64,000 bases of DNA from Rhodoplanes serenus (lineage in GTDB: Bacteria; Pseudomonadota; Alphaproteobacteria; Rhizobiales; Xanthobacteraceae). This document shows, piece by piece, positions 59,406 to 64,000 of the stretch. Position 1 is the stretch's first letter. The number at the start of each line of letters is the position of its first letter. The stretch covers positions 62,001 through 126,000 of the forward strand of contig CAMDDZ010000001.1 of assembly GCA_945893145.1 (NCBI GenBank), written 5' to 3'. Position numbers and translations under genes: made by a program. The notes under the pieces are model-generated. The model saw only the letters and a list, made by a program, of their open reading frames with translations. It had not been told where the DNA came from and searched no databases.

Positions 59406-59539
59406 CACCCTCCCCTGCAGGGGGAGGGTCGACGCCGAGCGTTAGCGAGGCGCCGGGGTGGGGTGAGCTTCACGCGGGTTCAAAGTTCACCCCACCCCGC
59501 TCGCTTTCGCTCGCGACCCTCCCCCTGCAGGGGAGGGTG
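59406..59539. repeat. long palindromic intergenic repeat
   Basis: Perfect 26-bp inverted arms (59406-59431 and 59514-59539) beginning CACCCTCCCCTGCAGGGGG; each arm is itself partly palindromic (CCCCTGCAGGGG). A second inner pair, GGGGTGGGGTGA and TCACCCCACCCC, lies at about 59455-59466 and 59487-59498. It sits 26 bp after cynS and may end its transcript. Confidence 0.85.
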
Positions 59540-59567
59540 AAGAGAGTTCGCGGCAACGGTTCAGAAC

Positions 59568-60242
59568 ATGCCCACCCATCGCACCTATCCGAAAAAATCC
59601 GGCTTCCGGCTCGGCGTTTACGTCTGCAAGGACGCCGAGATTGTCGACTTCGCCGCCCCGCATGGCGTGTTCTCGGTGGCGCGGCGGTTCGATCCGGAAC
59701 TCGAGGCGTTCACACTGGCCGAGGCGCTGCGCCCGGTGCAGGCGCAGGCGGGCTTCACCGTGCTGCCGAACTACGGCTTCAACGATGCGCCGGACATGGA
59801 CGCGTTTCTGATTCCGGGCGGCTTCGGTCTGCGCCAGGAGATCAACAACGGCAGGCTGCACGCCTTCATTCGCGCGCTGCCGGAGAAGACACTCTTGGTC
59901 AGCGTGTGCACCGGCTCGTGGATTTACGGCCGCATGGGCCTGCTCGACGGCAAGGCCGCGACCAACCGCAAGGAGCCGGATCGCTTAGAAGCGTCGGGCG
60001 GCGGCAAGGTACCGATCGACCGGCTTGCGGAAATCGCGCCGAAGTGCCGGATCAACCGGGCGCGTGTGGTCGACGCCGGCCGCATCGTCACGGGCGGCGG
60101 CATTGCGTCGGGCATGGAGGTCGGCTTCCACCTGCTGCGCCGCGCCGGCTACGACGAGACGTTCATCTCCGAGGTCGCCCGCATCATGGAATACAGCGCG
60201 GCCTATGCGGCGTATCGGGATGATATCGAGTACGACGGCTGA
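59568..60242 (+). CDS. DJ-1/PfpI-family protein
   Basis: 224 aa. DJ-1/PfpI alpha/beta fold: RLGVYVCKDAEIVDFAAPHGVFSVA, AFLIPGGFG and the nucleophile elbow VSVCTGSWIYGRMGLL, with Cys in the usual place. The tail GRIVTGGGIASGMEVGFHLL is typical of the GATase-like/AraC-N-type branch, but no DNA-binding domain is attached. Such proteins act as isocyanide hydratase, glyoxalase or chaperone-like enzymes. A role in nitrogen-compound use together with cyanase is possible but unproven. Confidence 0.82.
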   Translation: MPTHRTYPKKSGFRLGVYVCKDAEIVDFAAPHGVFSVARRFDPELEAFTLAEALRPVQAQAGFTVLPNYGFNDAPDMDAFLIPGGFGLRQEINNGRLHAFIRALPEKTLLVSVCTGSWIYGRMGLLDGKAATNRKEPDRLEASGGGKVPIDRLAEIAPKCRINRARVVDAGRIVTGGGIASGMEVGFHLLRRAGYDETFISEVARIMEYSAAYAAYRDDIEYDG

Positions 60243-60357
60243 CCACCGTCGCCAGTCGCAGGCGGCGCATCGCTGACCTGCGCGCCGTGGCGCGTGCGGA
60301 TCATTGCCAGCATCCGGATGCTGTGTGACAACAAAAACACAGACACAGGACCCCTCG

Positions 60358-61488
60358 ATGCAATTCTCCGCAATGACGATGAACATGTGGTTCCCCAGCA
60401 CCGACGATGGGGATGACGACAATCGCGTCATCGAGACGGCCGCCGAGCAGGCGATCTGGTTCGCCGAGCTCGGCTACCACGTGTGGTTCACCGATCACCA
60501 CTTCCGCGGACCGTGGCACTCAAACCCGTTGCAGTTCGCGTCCTACATCGCGCCGCTGATCCCGCGCGACCGCTATCTCGGCTTCGGCGTGCTCTCGATC
60601 CCGTTCTATCACCCGGTGCGGCTGGTCGAGAGCATCAACCTGCTCGACCACCTGACCAAGGGCCGAGTGCTGATCGGCGTGGGCTCCGGCTGGCAGGGCA
60701 GCGAGCCGAACGGGCTCGGCATCGACGCCGAGGCGCACGCCTCAGGCCGGCTCGCCGAGGAGACGCTCGAGATCATGGAGCGCCTGTGGGCGTTCAAGAA
60801 CGGCGATCCGGAAATGAGCTTCGCGGTCGGCAACTTCAGCGGTCGCATCAAGCGGCGCGTCACACCGGCGCCGTACTCCAAGCCGTATCCCACGCTCATT
60901 CGCGTGGCGACCCGCGAGGCGGGCATCGTCCGCGCGGCGCAGAAGGGCTGGCCGGTGTTTGTCGGCGTGCTCGGCGCCGATCTGGGCAAACAGATGGAGA
61001 TCTACCGGCGCGCGCTCGACGCGGCCCATCATCCGCAGCACGTGAAGGACAACTGCCTGCGCTGGTGCTCGTACGACTGGGTCGGCGTGACGGTGGCGGA
61101 GACGGAGGAGAAGGCGCTGGAGCGCGAGAAGCTCGGGCGCGCCGAGACGATGGCGATCCGCACCAGCTACGTGAAGCGGCACGGCCCGACCGATGGACCG
61201 GCGATGAAGTCCACGTCGGCGCAGTCGCGGCCGGAGGAATACGCCAAGGGCGGCGACATGAAGATGACCATCTCCGGCACGCCCGACACGATCGCCGCCA
61301 AGGTGCGGCAGCTGGAAGCGATGGGCGTCAACCACCTGCACCTGCGCTTCCTCGGCGAGATCGACGGCGAGACCAGCCACATCTGCAAGACCTCGGCGGA
61401 GCTGTTCGCCAAGGAGGTCATGCCGCGGTTTACGGAAAAGCAGCCCGCCCCGCGGCCTGCTTTGGCAGCGGCGGGCGGACTGCATTAG
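60358..61488 (+). CDS. luciferase-like (LLM class) flavin-dependent oxidoreductase
   Basis: 376 aa from ATG 60358; the longer in-frame start lacks a ribosome-binding site. LGYHVWFTDHHFRGPWHSNPLQ, LLDHLTKGRVLIGVGSGWQGSEPNGL and SGTPDTIAAKVRQLEAMGVNHLHLRFLG are LLM blocks. Oxidises an unknown substrate with reduced flavin. Its TAG overlaps the convergent gajB stop, with no gap or terminator between. Confidence 0.9.
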   Translation: MQFSAMTMNMWFPSTDDGDDDNRVIETAAEQAIWFAELGYHVWFTDHHFRGPWHSNPLQFASYIAPLIPRDRYLGFGVLSIPFYHPVRLVESINLLDHLTKGRVLIGVGSGWQGSEPNGLGIDAEAHASGRLAEETLEIMERLWAFKNGDPEMSFAVGNFSGRIKRRVTPAPYSKPYPTLIRVATREAGIVRAAQKGWPVFVGVLGADLGKQMEIYRRALDAAHHPQHVKDNCLRWCSYDWVGVTVAETEEKALEREKLGRAETMAIRTSYVKRHGPTDGPAMKSTSAQSRPEEYAKGGDMKMTISGTPDTIAAKVRQLEAMGVNHLHLRFLGEIDGETSHICKTSAELFAKEVMPRFTEKQPAPRPALAAAGGLH

Positions 61489-62909
61489 TTTGGGTTCAAC
61501 ACGGCAGTCTTTGCACAGACGATGAGTCTCATCGATCCGCGTGTCATCGCAACGTAAAGATTTTTAGCGTCCAAACCATCTGCGTCGAGAATAACGGCAA
61601 CCTCCGCTTCTAAACCTTTCAGCAGCAGGGTGCTGCCGACGGCACGCATCGGCAATGGTCGACCGATCAGCCTGTTTTGCTCGCGCATTCGGATGGTGGC
61701 GTCAGCGAAGCTGAGGCCGTCGGTCCCGTGACACAATTGCAGCGCCTTGATGCATGCCTTCAGGACTGCCGGACGATGCGTTCTCACGCCGCCCTGCTTA
61801 CCAATCTCTACCAGAAGGTCGACGGCTCCGCGATGTGAAGGGGTGATTGTGAAAGCGAGCGCGACCCCTTCCAGATCACTGGCGGGCTTCCTCGCCCGGC
61901 CGCCGCTCAGCGCTCTTACCCGATCGACTAAATCGGACGCGCCCACATTCGTCATCACGCTTTGTGCGAACTGCGCGAGCTGTTGCAGAGCGTCCGGAGC
62001 CGCGAGATCGAAACGGCGTGCGAACGCCACAAGGTCCCGCAGATCAACCGCTTCGACAGTCACGGCGCCCGGCGTTTGGCTCGCGAATTGGCGCTGACTT
62101 TCCGGATTTCTGCTGTTTCCAATGATGAGCACCCGCCCGTCGCGTCCCGGCGGGTTGATCCGTGCAGCCATCAGTCGTTTCTTGTGATCTTCCGTACCGT
62201 CAAGTTCGACCCAGGTTACAGCGGTCGGTGCCTCGCGTAAGTCAATGGGTTCACCGCGCAGTAGCTTCGCCCGGGCGTGCAGCAGCCATTCGCCGAACGG
62301 TTCGGCGCCCGCATTTATCCATCGCCAGGGTGTCGCCAATTCGCCTGCCACAGGGAAATATTTGCAGACATTCTCATCCCATTTCGCAAGATCGTCTTGG
62401 CCGAAGCCGAAGATCGCCTGCATCGGATCTCCCAGCACACAAGTCGGCAGGCTTTGGGCGGCAAGGGCGGCGAGAGCGTGCTGCCGCACGGAGCAGTCTT
62501 GGTATTCGTCCACAATTAGCCGCGCGTAGCTGGCAGAAATCAGGTCATTCACATGACCCGCCTTCAGTAATTTTGCAGCTGCTACACGGATATTCGGATA
62601 GTCGGTCGCGGGATTCGTAAGGGTTAGGAGCGTGGGGTCGCAGGCAGCGCGCGTCGGAAACATCGATACAAGCCGCATCGCAAAGCCGTCGATCGTGAGA
62701 AGGCGATAGGACTTTGGAGGTACCCCGGCGCGATCGAGCCGGCCGCGCAGGGCAGCCACACCTGCGTTCGTGTGCGTCAGGATCAGGCTCGGCTTCGCTC
62801 CCGCATGTCGCGTAAGGCTTTCCGCGACGAGATACGTTTTCCCGCAACCGGCGGGCGCGGTCACCGTGCCGCGTTTTATGGAGAGGATGTCTATCGCATC
62901 AGCCGCCAT
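61485..62909 (-). CDS. gajB: Gabija GajB-type UvrD/Rep helicase
   Basis: 474 aa from ATG 62909, which overlaps gajA by 11 bp; a TTG start at 62969 would add 20 non-conserved residues. Superfamily 1 helicase motifs: Walker A TAPAGCGKTYL (residues 17-25), motif II LIVDEYQDCS (134-138), motif III GDPMQAIFGF (160-169), motif VI-like YVAMTRGSMRLIV near the C-terminus. This short UvrD-like helicase paired with an upstream OLD-type gene is the Gabija anti-phage system, where GajB senses DNA ends or unwinding and works with the GajA nuclease. The C-terminal stop overlaps the LLM gene stop. Confidence 0.87.
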   Translation of the reverse strand: MAADAIDILSIKRGTVTAPAGCGKTYLVAESLTRHAGAKPSLILTHTNAGVAALRGRLDRAGVPPKSYRLLTIDGFAMRLVSMFPTRAACDPTLLTLTNPATDYPNIRVAAAKLLKAGHVNDLISASYARLIVDEYQDCSVRQHALAALAAQSLPTCVLGDPMQAIFGFGQDDLAKWDENVCKYFPVAGELATPWRWINAGAEPFGEWLLHARAKLLRGEPIDLREAPTAVTWVELDGTEDHKKRLMAARINPPGRDGRVLIIGNSRNPESQRQFASQTPGAVTVEAVDLRDLVAFARRFDLAAPDALQQLAQFAQSVMTNVGASDLVDRVRALSGGRARKPASDLEGVALAFTITPSHRGAVDLLVEIGKQGGVRTHRPAVLKACIKALQLCHGTDGLSFADATIRMREQNRLIGRPLPMRAVGSTLLLKGLEAEVAVILDADGLDAKNLYVAMTRGSMRLIVCAKTAVLNPN

Positions 62910-64000
62910 CACCGGCCCATTTGAAAATCTCTTCGATGGTGGTAGCGAATTCCACTTCAGCCTTTGCAAGGTCAGGTCCGACGATGTCGTGCCCGACAGA
63001 TTCCATCCAGCTCACGGACTTGAACCATCCAGCTTTCCGAGTCCGGGAGGCTTCTCCGAGAAGAACTCGATGTTCCACTGAATATCCATCGAAAAGGAAG
63101 GCGGTGCGAATTTTCTCCAAATCTCTTTCACCTCGCGACGCCGATTTGATGTGTTCGTTCACAAGTTCCTCGCCGTGCAACTCAACCGCGCGCTCGATCA
63201 ATTTATTCACGCAGTCATCCGTCACGCTTACGAAAAGATCATCCTCCAGCGCGCAATCAGCACCCCATGCGATAACCTTCCCGCCCGCGGCTACAAAGGC
63301 GGTCTCTGCAGCTGGAGTTGGTTTGACATCATCATCGCGCAGAACCGCGACGCGGTATCCCAGCGCTTGAAACGCATCTGCGCGACGGAAACACCTGTCG
63401 GCATCGCCGCCACCGCAATCGACAAGCGCTACCCCGCAGGCGCTTATCGATTTTTGCCCTTGCGCTGTTCTGAAATGGTCGACGCCACGGACAAGCCCAA
63501 CTTCGCTCGCCCCTTCGCACACCAGAACGCTCGGCGCAAGGAAGGCATCCGGATATAGGCGGATGGTGCTTTGAATGTCGTCGCCGGTGCCGACATTTCG
63601 CACTTCATGTTTGTCCTTGGCCCTGCGGACGACAAACAACTGCTGTCCCGACAGCTCTCTCAGCACGACTGGAGAATGCGTCGTCATGAAGACCTGAAGC
63701 GGCGGCCGCTCCTCCTTCGCCCCAAGTGAGCCAAGGAAGCGGATGATCCGGTGCGGTTCCAGGCCATGTTCGGTTTCGTCCACGAGCAGGACCGTGCTCT
63801 TTGCCGCCGCCTTACGTTGAAGGCCCGCGATCAACAAGCGCGCGGAGCCAGTCCCAAGGCCCCGAAGCGGAACTCCGCTGTCGTCATGCAGCGAAATCGT
63901 CCCACCCGCAAACGACACAGAATGCGCATCGAGCATCGCCCGGATGTTATCACCAACCGGAATGCCAAGCTCCTTGGCCGTCGCCGCCACGATGGTCAAT
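62899..64000 (-). CDS. gajA: Gabija GajA-type OLD-family ATPase/TOPRIM nuclease, C-terminal part
   Basis: 367 visible codons; the 5' end lies outside the window. The ABC-type ATPase half shows signature LRGLGTGSARLL, Walker B STVLLVDETEHGLEPHR and H-loop MTTHSPVVLREL. The TOPRIM half follows: SVLVCEGASEVGLVRG (catalytic Glu), then VDCGGGDADR and VAVLRDDDVKP (the Asp cluster). OLD-family class 2 nucleases with an adjoining UvrD-like helicase form Gabija, which degrades or nicks phage DNA when nucleotides fall. The Walker A should lie beyond the window edge. Base use appears less GC-biased than upstream genes, a sign of transfer. Confidence 0.88.
   Translation of the reverse strand, partial: LTIVAATAKELGIPVGDNIRAMLDAHSVSFAGGTISLHDDSGVPLRGLGTGSARLLIAGLQRKAAAKSTVLLVDETEHGLEPHRIIRFLGSLGAKEERPPLQVFMTTHSPVVLRELSGQQLFVVRRAKDKHEVRNVGTGDDIQSTIRLYPDAFLAPSVLVCEGASEVGLVRGVDHFRTAQGQKSISACGVALVDCGGGDADRCFRRADAFQALGYRVAVLRDDDVKPTPAAETAFVAAGGKVIAWGADCALEDDLFVSVTDDCVNKLIERAVELHGEELVNEHIKSASRGERDLEKIRTAFLFDGYSVEHRVLLGEASRTRKAGWFKSVSWMESVGHDIVGPDLAKAEVEFATTIEEIFKWAGDGG

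Noticed and set aside
62910-62969. Longer start for gajB (TTG at 62969)
   Set aside because: Adds 20 residues with no homology that overlap gajA; ATG 62909 gives the normal distance to Walker A.

Overview
This is a GC-rich (third positions mostly G or C) alphaproteobacterial chromosome segment. The Tat-exported solute-binding proteins, the many high-affinity branched-chain-type ABC transporters and TctABC systems, and the small palindromic repeats of the kind common in Bradyrhizobium, Rhodopseudomonas and relatives all point to Hyphomicrobiales (Nitrobacteraceae/Xanthobacteraceae-like). No rRNA, tRNA, CRISPR array or prophage was seen. The window reads as a long catabolic and transport region, with one IS element and an anti-phage locus at the right edge.

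Layout. 1-6.7 kb: end of a 4Fe-4S electron-transfer subunit, then a PQQ pathway (pqqA, including its 25-residue precursor peptide, pqqB, pqqC, pqqD, pqqE). It is split by an opposite-strand TctC-type binding protein between pqqC and pqqD, and is followed by a periplasmic sorbosone/glucose-dehydrogenase-fold enzyme and a dihaem cytochrome c that could use and drain the cofactor. 6.8-11.8 kb: a CmcJ-like oxygenase and a TctA/TctB transporter with two tandem TctC binding proteins. 12-16.9 kb: amidohydrolase, cyclase, VOC and DUF1330 enzymes plus a branched-chain-type binding protein, separated by several palindromic repeats. 17-20.9 kb: LivFGMH set 1. 21-26 kb: amidohydrolase, cupin, flavin monooxygenase, an IS630-family element and another amidohydrolase. 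26-34.2 kb: two complete LivFGMH sets in series around a single binding protein. 34.4-44.9 kb: 3-hydroxyisobutyrate-type dehydrogenases, GlcG/HbpS proteins, a zeta-like GST, the only transcriptional regulator in the window (LysR), a luciferase-like monooxygenase, D-2-hydroxyacid dehydrogenase, SDR, MAPEG protein, a HisD-like dehydrogenase and a cyclase. 45.1-53.8 kb: a three-subunit molybdenum hydroxylase, a second D-2-hydroxyacid dehydrogenase, a homoprotocatechuate-type extradiol dioxygenase, a fumarylacetoacetase-fold enzyme, an SDR and AroE. 53.9-55.3 kb: two tandem exported beta-rich paralogues, each followed by a strong terminator. 55.3-59.4 kb: a cyanate uptake and cyanase operon with a consensus-perfect sigma-54 promoter. 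59.5-61.5 kb: a DJ-1/PfpI protein and a luciferase-like monooxygenase. 61.5-64 kb: a leftward gajA-gajB (Gabija) defence locus, gajA running off the window.

How it works together. Most of the region supplies uptake (three Tct binding proteins and one Tct permease pair, three Liv-type permease sets, one nitrate/cyanate-type ABC system) and oxidation or hydrolysis of small organic acids, amides and aromatics. PQQ enzymes and cytochrome c would act in the periplasm. The cyanate operon is probably nitrogen-regulated. The most notable items are the sigma-54/cyn promoter, the Gabija pair abutting a housekeeping gene, the split pqq cluster, the double LivHMGF array, and an SDR lacking its catalytic Tyr/Lys.
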